From Gammaproteobacteria bacterium RIFCSPHIGHO2_12_FULL_38_11 (GTDB lineage: Bacteria; Pseudomonadota; Gammaproteobacteria; Coxiellales; Coxiellaceae), in the NCBI GenBank assembly GCA_001801515.1, contig MGXX01000047.1:12788-19735 (forward strand): a DNA stretch of 6,948 nucleotides, read 5' to 3'. Shown in pieces: positions 1 through 5,778 of this stretch. Position 1 is the stretch's first letter. Each line of letters opens with the position of its first letter. Both the position numbers and the translations under genes were made by a program. The notes under the pieces were generated by a model. The model saw only the letters and a program-made list of their open reading frames with translations. It was not told the origin of the DNA and ran no database searches.

Positions 1-614
1 TGTTCTTGACCATTTTCCATTTGATCAAAATAGGGCTTCATTTTCTCGCAGAGTTCTATATCGGTCGTGTGTAAGGCAGCTTGTAATGGCGTGCCAGTAA
101 AAGCGTTTCCGTTTAAATCAACCCCTGTTCCTGTTTTTGTTAAATACCGTGGATCCGCCGCTATTATTTTTAAAACCATTGCTTCATCCGCCTGTAATAC
201 CGCTTCGATAAGATAATCGGGATTCATTTTAATAACAGGAAAAAGGGTGGATTTTCTGAAAGCAATTGAAACTGCGCCGAGTTGTTGTGTGTGTGGTATG
301 AACCTACTCGCTTTATCAAACACACGACATTCGGGAAGACCTGTATTCAAAACAGGATTAAAGCTAAGCATAAAGCTTAAAATAATAAACCATGCATCAT
401 TGCATAAGCCTGTTGTTTCATTGGGTTTTGAAAAACAATGGTTGCTGGCATCTGCAAGCAATAATTGCATTAAAAACGTCAATGCATTAGCGGCATCTTG
501 ATCATCATCGATGTGTCGATTGTGTAAGCCAATAGCTTGCGTGCGGATGGTGCCTGTTAATGATCCATCGGGTCTTTTTAATACCACTTGGTGCATTTCA
601 GTTTGACGATGCAT
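1..614 (-). CDS. Ankyrin-like protein of Legionellales type, C-terminus cut by window edge
   Basis: An open frame runs from an ATG at 614 to the left edge without a stop (204 codons seen). A GAGG six bases before the ATG supports this start. Another in-frame ATG at 626 is possible, but its AGGA lies very close to it. Residues 1-130 are not recognised. They include an acidic stretch (IDDDQDAA, 35-42) and a hydrophobic segment (DAWFIILSFMLSF, 73-85) that faintly recalls an F-box helix or a buried helix. Residues 133-204 look like a degenerate ankyrin unit: DYLIEAVLQAD, then a DLNGNAFTGTPLQAALHTTD stretch (166-185), then MKPYFDQMENGQE. This arrangement recurs in Legionella and Coxiella proteins, some of them secreted effectors. 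No signal peptide is visible. That it is real is fairly clear from the coherent frame, RBS and promoter. The family is from memory, and a role in the host is only inference. Confidence 0.75.
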   Translation of the reverse strand, partial: MHRQTEMHQVVLKRPDGSLTGTIRTQAIGLHNRHIDDDQDAANALTFLMQLLLADASNHCFSKPNETTGLCNDAWFIILSFMLSFNPVLNTGLPECRVFDKASRFIPHTQQLGAVSIAFRKSTLFPVIKMNPDYLIEAVLQADEAMVLKIIAADPRYLTKTGTGVDLNGNAFTGTPLQAALHTTDIELCEKMKPYFDQMENGQE

Positions 615-688
615 CTTTATCCTCATTTTTCCTGTTTGTATAAATATGAATCATACAAGGTGGGAATTAAGGAAGTATTAAATAATTT

Positions 689-717
689 TTTATTAACATT
701 GACGAAAAACGTGTCAA
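689..717 (-). promoter_or_regulatory. Candidate sigma70 promoter of the ankyrin-like gene
   Basis: On the minus strand a perfect TTGACA (717-712) is followed after 17 bases by AATAAA (694-689, four of six matches to TATAAT). With 16-base spacing the hexamer is TAATAA. Transcription would begin near 682, leaving a leader of roughly 55-70 bases before the ATG at 614 or 626. The -35 box is strong and the -10 box mediocre. Confidence 0.4.
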
Positions 718-790
718 ATGAGATTGATTTTGCTAAGCTCATTAAGCTTTTGGAGAAAAAACTAGGCAAAACAATTTGATATTTTATCGC

Positions 791-796
791 TATACT
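791..796 (+). promoter_or_regulatory. Candidate -10 box of the antitoxin-like relic
   Basis: TATACT matches the -10 consensus at five of six bases. No convincing -35 box lies 16-18 bases upstream. Transcription from here would begin near 803, immediately before the palindrome at 807-826, an arrangement expected for a repressor-controlled toxin-antitoxin promoter. Confidence 0.25.
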
Positions 797-806
797 GCAT
801 GCAAAT

Positions 807-826
807 ATATACAAAATATTGTATAT
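807..826. promoter_or_regulatory. Operator-like palindrome before the toxin-antitoxin relic
   Basis: Perfect inverted repeat: ATATACAA and TTGTATAT arms of eight bases around the spacer AATA. HigA-type antitoxins commonly repress their own operon by binding such AT-rich dyads near the promoter. The right arm overlaps the only available upstream start codon (TTG, 819-821), which argues that this TTG is not a genuine start. The dyad is plain in the sequence; its role as operator is inferred. Confidence 0.5.
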
Positions 827-1103
827 TTATTTCATAGATAATAAGAAAGAAATTGATTTTCGTGGGGATTCGCTTGATGTTTTGCGAACATTCCCTGTTT
901 CGGCAAGATTAGAAAAGCGCATTATGCAATTGAAATTAACGCAAGAGCAAGCTGCGGAATTACTTGGTGTTACTCAACCACGGGTATCGGATTTAATGCG
1001 CGGAAAAATTAATTTATTTGCGCTTGATGTCCTTGTGAATATGACAACCGCAGCAGGTTTGCACGTTGAAATGCGTATAACAAAAATGAAGAAAGCGGCT
1101 TAA
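819..1103 (+). pseudogene. HigBA-type toxin-antitoxin relic: toxin N-terminus fused to antitoxin HTH half
   Basis: The 94-codon frame joins two pieces. Residues 11-30 (EIDFRGDSLDVLRTFPVSAR) match the beginning of Gp49/HigB-like (RelE-fold) toxins. In that family they continue REAGYQL and run for about 100 residues. From L31 on the protein instead reads as a HigA-type XRE antitoxin: KRI, a helix-turn-helix (LTQEQAAELLGVTQPRVSDLM, 40-60), GKINLFALDVLVNMTTAAGL and a short basic tail. An in-frame deletion that removed most of the toxin and the antitoxin N-terminus would produce this join (about 906-911). No ATG begins the toxin piece, and the TTG at 819 lies in a palindrome without an RBS. An internal ATG at 924 could start a short HTH protein, but it would skip part of the domain. 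The HTH recognition region is intact, so a DNA-binding role could persist. Family recognition is strong; the deletion is inferred. Confidence 0.65.
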
Positions 1104-1124
1104 AATCTAAAACCGGCCAGTTTT
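1102..1124 (-). terminator. Weak candidate terminator after the GIY-YIG gene
   Basis: On the minus strand, about 30 bases past the stop codon at 1155, AAAACTGGCCGGTTTT (1124-1109) can fold into a short stem with one G-T pair and a GGCC loop, followed by AGATTTTA. A second small inverted repeat, GGTTC/GAACC (1128-1144), lies alongside. The stem is short and AT-rich and the T tract is interrupted, so efficiency is doubtful. Confidence 0.28.
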
Positions 1125-1154
1125 GTCGGTTCTTCCAGGGAACCCCTATAGGCG

Positions 1155-1406
1155 TCATTTCGACTTGTTTTCTAATATCAATTCTTTTTCGGCACGTGTG
1201 AGCGATTTAACACGACATTCAAATCGAAGTGCATCGGATTTCTTTTCAAATTCCCATACCGCTAACAATTTTTTAGGCGGGAAAGAACGAGTGTATTTAC
1301 ATTTTGCATTTCCAGCTTCATGTTCTTGATAGCGGCGAGCAATGTCTGTAGTATACCCGGTGTAATACCCCCCATTCATACACTCAATCATATAAACCAT
1401 ATGCAT
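1155..1406 (-). CDS. GIY-YIG nuclease superfamily protein, YhbQ/UvrC-N-terminal-like
   Basis: This 83-residue protein consists of a single GIY-YIG catalytic domain. Visible landmarks are VYM (4-6) in place of GIY, YTG (15-17) in place of YIG, the conserved arginine pair R24-R25 followed by H29 and G32, and the metal-binding glutamate E63 in ALRFE. Length and pattern fit the stand-alone small GIY-YIG proteins of bacteria (YhbQ type), for which DNA nicking and a repair-related role have been proposed; the physiological task is poorly settled. The start at 1406 follows a GGGG at seven bases; ATG at 1400 is an alternative. It lies downstream of kup on the same strand with a 95-base gap (1407-1501), where I found no convincing promoter or terminator. 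Family assignment is firm; substrate is unknown. Confidence 0.85.
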   Translation of the reverse strand: MHMVYMIECMNGGYYTGYTTDIARRYQEHEAGNAKCKYTRSFPPKKLLAVWEFEKKSDALRFECRVKSLTRAEKELILENKSK

Positions 1407-1501
1407 TGATCTACCCCATTCAAATTTTTTACCCCTTCCACACCACGGGCTTTTTCGTCAACTAATGTATGGTGTAACTATCGGCATCCAGATGCGAGCG
1501 A

Positions 1502-3385
1502 TTAAATAGCGCAATACGTCCCAATTGCAATCGTTCTGTCATAAGGTAATTGATAAAATTCAATATTAATATTCGCTGAATAATTTCGCATTAAAAATGC
1601 AAATAAACTTTCTTGCCAAAAAAACCAACCTGGCTTCTTTTTTTCAGAAGCAATAATATTCGGAACCTCAATTAAATATAAAGCAGTATCAATATTAATT
1701 TTAAAAGGAAGCAATTGTCGATCATTTGCAACATAAAGCGCTTGTGGTATTGATATAAAATCCATAAATCCATAATGCAATGTTAATTGACATATGTTTT
1801 TATCCAAACAACTGGCTTCATAGCGATCAATTGATGAAACATAAGGAATATTATCTACTATATAATTAACAATTAAAATATTTTCGGGTAGTGAATGGTT
1901 GAGCTTTAAAAAACGCAGGAAACAACCACCACTTCTATCATAAATATCCGTAATAAAAATTGCCGTAAGATCATGTAAACGACTGATTGTTTCATCACGC
2001 AATTGCCCTAACATTTTTGGAAAATCATCCTGTTTTGTAAAATAGAATTCACGTAAGTATTCTATTCCTTTATTCCACGTGAACATAATAAAAGAACACA
2101 ATAATGCAAGCGCAATTGGAATCCATCCGCCTTTTGTTAATTTTTCAAGGTTAGCGCCAAAAAAGGCTAAATCGATGCCCACAAAAACTAAAAACACAGT
2201 AACAATTTTTATTGAATTCCAATGCCATTTTTCTTTAGCTACCAAAATAATCATAAAAGTAGTCAACATCATAACGAAGTTGACAGCAACCCCGTAGGCA
2301 TGCGCAATGGCATCAGAAGTATTAAAAACCAAAATTAAAACCAAAGTACCAACGCCCAATAGGAAATTCATTTGTGGAACATAAATTTGACCCTGGACCG
2401 TTGCAGATGTCTGTTGAATTGGCAAGCGAGGATATAATCCTAATAAAACAGCTTGTTTTGTTAACGAGAAGGTAGCAGAAATAACGGCTTGTGATGCAAT
2501 AATCGTTGCAACGGTTGCAATGGCTATTAACGGGATTAAAAACCAGGTTGGTGCCATTAAATAAAATGGGTTATCCGTTGCATGCGGATGCGTGAGTAAA
2601 TAGGACGCCTGTCCTGAATAATTTAAATATAATCCCGGAAAGACAACCAAAAACCAACTTAATCTAACTGCTTTTTTTCCAAAATGACCTAAATCAGCAT
2701 ACAAGGCCTCAGCACCGGTCACCACTAAAAACACGCCACCCAATAACCCATAACCCAGCCATCCATTATTTAATAAAAATAAGTAGCCGTAGTAAGGATT
2801 AATTGCTTGAAGCACAACGGGATTATGAACAATTTGTATCAGTCCCAAAATTCCAATCAAAATAAACCAAGTTAATATAATAGGTCCAAATAAAAATCCA
2901 ATTTTATCTGTTCCTAAAAATTGAAGTGAAAATAATATAAACAAAATGGTAAATGAAGCCGGCAACACCCAATAAGCAAACGCCGGTGAAACTACAATAA
3001 CGCCCTCAACGGCACTCATGACAGAAATTGCCGGCGTTAACATACCATCTCCAAACATTAATCCCGCACCAAATATACCAATTAAAAAAAATAATTTAGA
3101 GGTATGTGCATGCTTTTTCTTTAAAAGTGCCAATAAAGCTAATACACCCCCTTCGCCTTCGTTATCTGCATTTAACACTACACACAAATACTTTGCAGAC
3201 ACAACTAAAATAAGCGCCCATAAAATCAGGGAAAGTAACCCAAGCACATTAATGACATTAAATTTTAGGCCGTGCAATGTCGCATTAAGCGCATATAAAG
3301 GGCTAGTACCGATGTCACCATAAATAATACCTAAAGCGGCAAGGGTTAAAGGTGCAAGAGATTGCTTTTGAATTTTTTCGTTCAT
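1502..3385 (-). CDS. kup: Low-affinity potassium transport protein Kup
   Basis: Kup (KUP/HAK/KT family) is an inner-membrane potassium uptake permease, in E. coli thought to work as a proton symporter. The 627 residues match the family length (E. coli Kup 622). From the N-terminus: YGDIGTSPLYAL (22-33), the signature in the first membrane helix; ADNEGEGG (73-80); GDGMLTPAISVMSAVEG (112-128); TGAEALYADLGHFG (223-236); then NYSGQASYLL and ASQAVISATFSLTKQAVLLG. Acidic residues D24, E127 and E226 sit at conserved intramembrane positions. About twelve hydrophobic helices fill residues 10-450, followed by a cytoplasmic C-terminal domain of some 170 residues. I chose ATG 3385 over TTG 3394, because a GGAT lies too close to the TTG to serve as its ribosome site; spacing to the ATG is loose. 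It follows mutT by 55 bases and has its own promoter. Intact and ordinary. Confidence 0.95.
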   Translation of the reverse strand: MNEKIQKQSLAPLTLAALGIIYGDIGTSPLYALNATLHGLKFNVINVLGLLSLILWALILVVSAKYLCVVLNADNEGEGGVLALLALLKKKHAHTSKLFFLIGIFGAGLMFGDGMLTPAISVMSAVEGVIVVSPAFAYWVLPASFTILFILFSLQFLGTDKIGFLFGPIILTWFILIGILGLIQIVHNPVVLQAINPYYGYLFLLNNGWLGYGLLGGVFLVVTGAEALYADLGHFGKKAVRLSWFLVVFPGLYLNYSGQASYLLTHPHATDNPFYLMAPTWFLIPLIAIATVATIIASQAVISATFSLTKQAVLLGLYPRLPIQQTSATVQGQIYVPQMNFLLGVGTLVLILVFNTSDAIAHAYGVAVNFVMMLTTFMIILVAKEKWHWNSIKIVTVFLVFVGIDLAFFGANLEKLTKGGWIPIALALLCSFIMFTWNKGIEYLREFYFTKQDDFPKMLGQLRDETISRLHDLTAIFITDIYDRSGGCFLRFLKLNHSLPENILIVNYIVDNIPYVSSIDRYEASCLDKNICQLTLHYGFMDFISIPQALYVANDRQLLPFKINIDTALYLIEVPNIIASEKKKPGWFFWQESLFAFLMRNYSANINIEFYQLPYDRTIAIGTYCAI

Positions 3386-3414
3386 GCCGATCAAATCCGT
3401 TTTGATTTTAAAAA

Positions 3415-3444
3415 ATTATACCGCGTTTATTGTCTTTTTGTCAT
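3415..3444 (-). promoter_or_regulatory. sigma70 promoter of kup, overlapping the mutT stop
   Basis: On the minus strand ATGACA (3444-3439, five of six matches to TTGACA) is followed after 18 bases by a perfect TATAAT (3420-3415). The predicted start of transcription is near 3408, giving a leader of about 23 bases before ATG 3385. The -35 box overlaps the last codons of mutT, so kup can be expressed independently of it. Confidence 0.6.
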
Positions 3445-3827
3445 GTCATTAGCGTGTTGATAATCTCTGCATTGGCTTTGGGAAAAGTATAATTTCTTAA
3501 TGTTTCAATCGGCACAAAACGAATTTCTTGATTTTCACAGCCTCGCGGTTCGCCGTGGTAAGTAAAGATTTTAAATGTATGTAATATTAATTTTTTATCA
3601 GGATATTTCTTTTCAATTTTCAAAAAAAATTCTGTTTTTGTAATCGTTATGCCAATCTCTTCGTAATACTCACGGATTAAGGCATCTTCTAAGCTTTCAT
3701 TTTCTTCTACCTTTCCACCGGGAAATTCCCATACGCCAGGTTGTATGACGTGCGGTGGACGAAGGGCAATGAGTATTTCATTTTTTTTGTTAAAGAGAAG
3801 TCCAATGACGACGTGGAGTATTTTCAT
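3441..3827 (-). CDS. mutT: 8-oxo-dGTP diphosphatase MutT (Nudix hydrolase)
   Basis: MutT hydrolyses 8-oxo-dGTP to the monophosphate and so prevents A-to-C transversions. The 128-residue protein is colinear with E. coli MutT (129). The Nudix box spans residues 38-60 with every invariant residue present: G38, E44, R52, E53, E56, E57, G59. It follows WEFPGG (33-38). Residues that in E. coli MutT contact the nucleotide, R23, F35 and N119 (in FPKAN), occur here at the same numbers, which favours a true MutT over a generic Nudix enzyme. ATG 3827 is preceded by AGGG at nine bases, a weak ribosome site. In E. coli mutT sits near secA; here it is followed by kup and is divergent from an ORF6N gene, so the local order is different. 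Confidence 0.92.
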   Translation of the reverse strand: MKILHVVIGLLFNKKNEILIALRPPHVIQPGVWEFPGGKVEENESLEDALIREYYEEIGITITKTEFFLKIEKKYPDKKLILHTFKIFTYHGEPRGCENQEIRFVPIETLRNYTFPKANAEIINTLMT

Positions 3828-3900
3828 TTGTAAAAACCCTGTATTGCATTTTATTTAATTTCTGCAAAAATTGTCGGCTCTTTAAATTAAGGAAACGGCC
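3828..3900. promoter_or_regulatory. Divergent control region between mutT and the ORF6N gene
   Basis: This 73-base AT-rich gap must hold the start signals of both genes. For mutT, minus-strand TAAAAT (3853-3848) is a fair -10 box with CCGACA 18 bases upstream (3877-3872). For the ORF6N gene I see only TTGCAT (3844-3849) with a poor -10 (AAAATT, 3867-3872). An imperfect dyad TTGCA/TGCAA (3844-3848 and 3863-3867, 14 bases between) could be a repressor site. AAGGA seven bases before ATG 3901 is a good ribosome site. Confidence 0.3.
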
Positions 3901-4407
3901 ATGACTGCTGATATCGGATTACCCATCGAAGAAATTCAGCAATGCATTCTAAATCTACGTGGGGAGAAAGTCATGCTTGATAAGCATTTGGCCATATTAT
4001 ACGGGATTGAAACTAAAGTACTTGTACAGTCAGTGAAACGCAATATTGCTCGATTTCCTTCAGATTTCATGTTTCAGCTCACGACAGATGAACTACAAAT
4101 CTTGAGGTCACAATTTGTGACCTCAAGTTGGGGTGGACGACGCTATCTGCCTTATGTCTTTACTGAACAAGGTATTGCCATGCTTTCTAGTGTTCTTCAT
4201 AGCAATCAAGCTATTCAGGTTAACATTGAGATTATGCGCTCATTTGTGCGATTGCGAAAAATGATCGACTCGAACAAGGAATTAAAAGAGAAAATTGAAA
4301 TTTTAGAAAAAAAATATGACAAAAATTTTAAGGTTGTGTTCGAGGCAATTCATCAATTAATTGCCTCAGAGGAACGCACTAAACAACGTAAAATTGGGTT
4401 TGCGTAA
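3901..4407 (+). CDS. ORF6N-domain DNA-binding protein of phage type
   Basis: The 168-residue protein carries a complete ORF6N domain (about residues 9-120), a presumed DNA-binding module found in phage antirepressor-type proteins and in many bacterial chromosomes. Characteristic stretches are LRGEKVMLDKHLAILYGIET (19-38), VKRNIARFPSDFMFQL (45-60), LRSQFVTSSWGGRRYLPYVF (68-87) and TEQGIAMLSSVLHSNQAI (88-105). A charged, probably coiled-coil segment follows (K126-D140), then FEAIHQLI and a basic end, KQRKIGFA, that is usual for the family, so the gene looks full length. ATG 3901 has AAGGA at seven bases. No integrase, capsid or other phage gene accompanies it. It lies beside rnhA where E. coli has dnaQ, which suggests acquisition by transfer. 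Two long inverted repeats lie within its coding sequence. Biological role unknown; the family is secure. Confidence 0.88.
   Translation: MTADIGLPIEEIQQCILNLRGEKVMLDKHLAILYGIETKVLVQSVKRNIARFPSDFMFQLTTDELQILRSQFVTSSWGGRRYLPYVFTEQGIAMLSSVLHSNQAIQVNIEIMRSFVRLRKMIDSNKELKEKIEILEKKYDKNFKVVFEAIHQLIASEERTKQRKIGFA
4101..4127. repeat. 27-base perfect palindrome inside the ORF6N gene
   Basis: Arms CTTGAGGTCACAA and TTGTGACCTCAAG are perfect reverse complements separated by a single T. The repeat covers codons 67-76 and encodes the family-conserved LRSQFVTSS stretch, so part of the symmetry could follow from the protein sequence. It could fold as an mRNA hairpin or be bound by a dimeric DNA-binding protein. 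Confidence 0.9.
4342..4367. repeat. Second inverted repeat near the end of the ORF6N gene
   Basis: Perfect nine-base arms GAGGCAATT (4342-4350) and AATTGCCTC (4359-4367) flank an eight-base loop, CATCAATT. The repeat covers codons 148-156 (EAIHQLIAS). No T tract follows on the plus strand, so it is not a normal terminator. Confidence 0.85.
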
Positions 4408-4480
4408 AACTTGAGATCTCAATCACACACGGTCACTATCGTTTCCGCTTCCATTCACTCAAACAAACAGCAGTTCATGT
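4408..4480. other. Convergent gap between the ORF6N gene and rnhA
   Basis: The 73 bases begin with a perfect 12-base palindrome, TTGAGATCTCAA (4411-4422), just after the ORF6N stop. It shares the TTGAG/CTCAA ends of the palindrome at 4101-4127. A small AAACA/TGTTT inverted repeat lies near the rnhA end (about 4463-4480). Neither is followed by a T tract, and no convincing intrinsic terminator serves either gene. Confidence 0.5.
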
Positions 4481-4915
4481 TTAGAATAATTCATCAATTC
4501 CGCGATTGGCCAATTGATCTGCCATTTCATTTTCAACATGACCTGAATGACCTTTCACCCAATGCCATACGACCTGATGACGCGCGACTTCAACATCCAA
4601 TTGCTCCCATAAATCCTGATTTTTAACAGGTTTTTTATCCGCTGTTTTCCAGTTTCTTTTTTTCCAATTTTCTAACCACTGCGTAATACCCAGTCGCACA
4701 TATTGCGAATCAGTTGTTAACACAATTTCACGGGATTCTTTTACTGCTTTTAATCCCTCAATCGCCGCCATTAATTCCATGCGATTATTTGTCGTGTGTT
4801 TTTCACCACCATGTAATTTTTTTTCTTGCGTACCATAACGCATTAACACACCCCAACCACCAGGGCCTGGATTGCCACGGCATGCGCCGTCTGTGAAGAG
4901 TTCGATTTTTTTCAT
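4481..4915 (-). CDS. rnhA: Ribonuclease HI
   Basis: RNase HI cuts the RNA strand of RNA-DNA hybrids, removing R-loops and primer remnants. The 144-residue protein has the four catalytic acids D9 ([17 protein letters not shown]), E47 ([11 protein letters not shown]), D69 (LTTDSQYV) and D133 (NEMADQLA), plus the mobile-loop H123 in VKGHSGH. The basic handle region W80-K98 ([19 protein letters not shown]) is present as in the E. coli enzyme (155 residues). The frame stays open upstream to 5050, but homology begins exactly at ATG 4915 and the extra part overlaps the methyltransferase gene in another frame, so 4915 is the start. The ribosome site is weak (GGA nine bases before). It lies 35 bases after the methyltransferase stop and is probably co-transcribed with it. 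In E. coli dnaQ is divergent next to rnhA; here that gene is absent. Confidence 0.95.
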   Translation of the reverse strand: MKKIELFTDGACRGNPGPGGWGVLMRYGTQEKKLHGGEKHTTNNRMELMAAIEGLKAVKESREIVLTTDSQYVRLGITQWLENWKKRNWKTADKKPVKNQDLWEQLDVEVARHQVVWHWVKGHSGHVENEMADQLANRGIDELF

Positions 4916-4950
4916 CAATAAATTTCCATGTAAATAATTCAATATTAATT

Positions 4951-5643
4951 TTAATATGTACGTGTTTGTGCTAACCGCACACTTTGCGCAACCAACGGCG
5001 TCATGCCTGGAATATTTTTTATTGCGTGAATCATATAAATGCCACCACAATAAGGCATAAAGAATTGTCCTAATGCCTCTAAAAATAAAAAGACATGAAG
5101 CAATGTCTTATTTTTAAATAACGGGCGAAAACACATTGTTTGTTGCTGCACAATTTCAAAATCATTTTCATACAAAAGACGTTTTATTTTTGCCAGCGAA
5201 TGCAGTTTTTTTATATCAGAAAATAATTTTTTTTGCATCCATAGCCGTGATATCTGCCATAAACTCCAGCGATTAACGCCAAAAATAATTAACTGGCCAT
5301 TGGGTCTAAGCACCCGATAAGCTTCATCTAACACCGCCTTAGGTGTTTTTGATGATTCAAGCGTATGCATCAATAAGACAATATCCATTGATTCTGTTTG
5401 AACTGGCAAACAGCGTGGATCTGCTTGAATAAATAATCTTATATTTTGCCCATGACAATAACGATCAACAAAAAATGAACGTAAAACACGCGCTTGAGAA
5501 ATCAAGCGCGTGTCACTTGATCCACCCACTTGCAACAAATCATTACCACGCATGGTTTTAAAAATGCGATCAAGCACTGACTTTTCTTCATTCAAGATCA
5601 TTAAGCCCGGCGCTTCTCGAAACCACGCATCTCGATCGATCAC
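4951..5643 (-). CDS. YafS-like SAM-dependent methyltransferase
   Basis: The 230-residue protein has a class I (Rossmann-fold) methyltransferase pattern: [11 protein letters not shown] (35-45) at the cofactor-loop position, an acidic D75 after strand 3, [12 protein letters not shown] (85-96), then [18 protein letters not shown] (107-124) followed by RWSLW. The loop is GGSSD rather than the usual GxGxG. That loop, the GxNxWSLW ending and the position beside rnhA all resemble E. coli YafS, whose substrate is not established. Translation starts with GTG 5643, supported by GAGG eight bases upstream; no ATG is suitably placed. Promoter candidate: minus-strand TTGTGC (5702-5697), 17 bases, TATGAT (5679-5674). 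It heads a two-gene unit with rnhA and is divergent from mltD, while gloB, which lies between mltD and yafS in E. coli, is missing. A hairpin resembling a terminator lies within codons 43-54. Confidence 0.82.
   Translation of the reverse strand: MIDRDAWFREAPGLMILNEEKSVLDRIFKTMRGNDLLQVGGSSDTRLISQARVLRSFFVDRYCHGQNIRLFIQADPRCLPVQTESMDIVLLMHTLESSKTPKAVLDEAYRVLRPNGQLIIFGVNRWSLWQISRLWMQKKLFSDIKKLHSLAKIKRLLYENDFEIVQQQTMCFRPLFKNKTLLHVFLFLEALGQFFMPYCGGIYMIHAIKNIPGMTPLVAQSVRLAQTRTY
5486..5513 (-). repeat. Terminator-like hairpin inside the methyltransferase gene
   Basis: Perfect twelve-base arms ACACGCGCTTGA and TCAAGCGCGTGT enclose a four-base loop (GAAA on the plus strand, TTTC in the minus-strand transcript). 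In the transcript the second arm ends in T and is followed by TTTAC, so the shape approaches that of a Rho-independent terminator, although the T run is short. It lies about 130-160 bases after the GTG start, before most of the gene and before rnhA. Confidence 0.85.
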
Positions 5644-5673
5644 AGAATCATCCTCTTAGCTGCACTTTTGATT

Positions 5674-5702
5674 ATCATAGGGGGTCGCAGAGAGAAGCAC
5701 AA
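5674..5702 (-). promoter_or_regulatory. Candidate promoter of the methyltransferase-rnhA unit
   Basis: On the minus strand TTGTGC (5702-5697) precedes TATGAT (5679-5674, five of six matches) by 17 bases. The transcript would begin near 5667, leaving a leader of about 24 bases that contains the GAGG ribosome site (5651-5654). Confidence 0.4.
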
Positions 5703-5743
5703 CAGAAAGTCGATCAATAAATCAATGGGTTACAAATTTCAAC

Positions 5744-5772
5744 TTGCTTTGAGCCGCTATTGTGCGTAGTAT
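5744..5772 (+). promoter_or_regulatory. Weak candidate promoter of mltD
   Basis: TTGCTT (5744-5749) and TAGTAT (5767-5772) are spaced 17 bases apart. A start about seven bases further on would fall at or next to the A of the mltD ATG (5779), implying a leaderless or nearly leaderless mRNA. Each hexamer is only a partial match. Confidence 0.25.
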
Positions 5773-5778
5773 GACCAC

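Noticed and set aside
588..779. Plus-strand 63-codon frame beginning with TTG and ending LLEKKLGKTI
   Set aside because: The C-terminal half looks protein-like, but there is no ribosome site, the start lies within the antisense of the ankyrin-like gene, and I recognise no family. It might be a gene remnant; support is too thin.
623..814. Minus-strand 63-codon frame whose TGA overlaps an ATG at 626 (ATGA)
   Set aside because: The overlap looks like translational coupling, but the composition is poor, it has no ribosome site, and the likely promoter of the ankyrin-like gene lies inside it.
1145..1165. GCGTCATTTCGAC next to the GIY-YIG stop, resembling dispersed repeats of some bacteria
   Set aside because: There is only one copy in the window and no flanking symmetry; a genome-wide count would be needed.
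1123..1329. Plus-strand frame antisense to the GIY-YIG gene
   Set aside because: It is a shadow of a gene with clear catalytic motifs on the other strand.
1484..1495. GCATC/GATGC inverted repeat just after the kup stop
   Set aside because: A five-base stem with a two-base loop and no T tract is too weak to call a terminator.
2079..3323. Two plus-strand frames inside kup
   Set aside because: Antisense shadows of a well-conserved transporter; no ribosome sites or family resemblance.
4411..4626. Plus-strand frame after the ORF6N gene
   Set aside because: It is mostly antisense to the conserved C-terminus of RNase HI and shows no recognisable protein features.
4916..5050. N-terminal extension of the RNase HI frame
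   Set aside because: It overlaps the methyltransferase gene in another frame, and RNase HI homology starts at ATG 4915.
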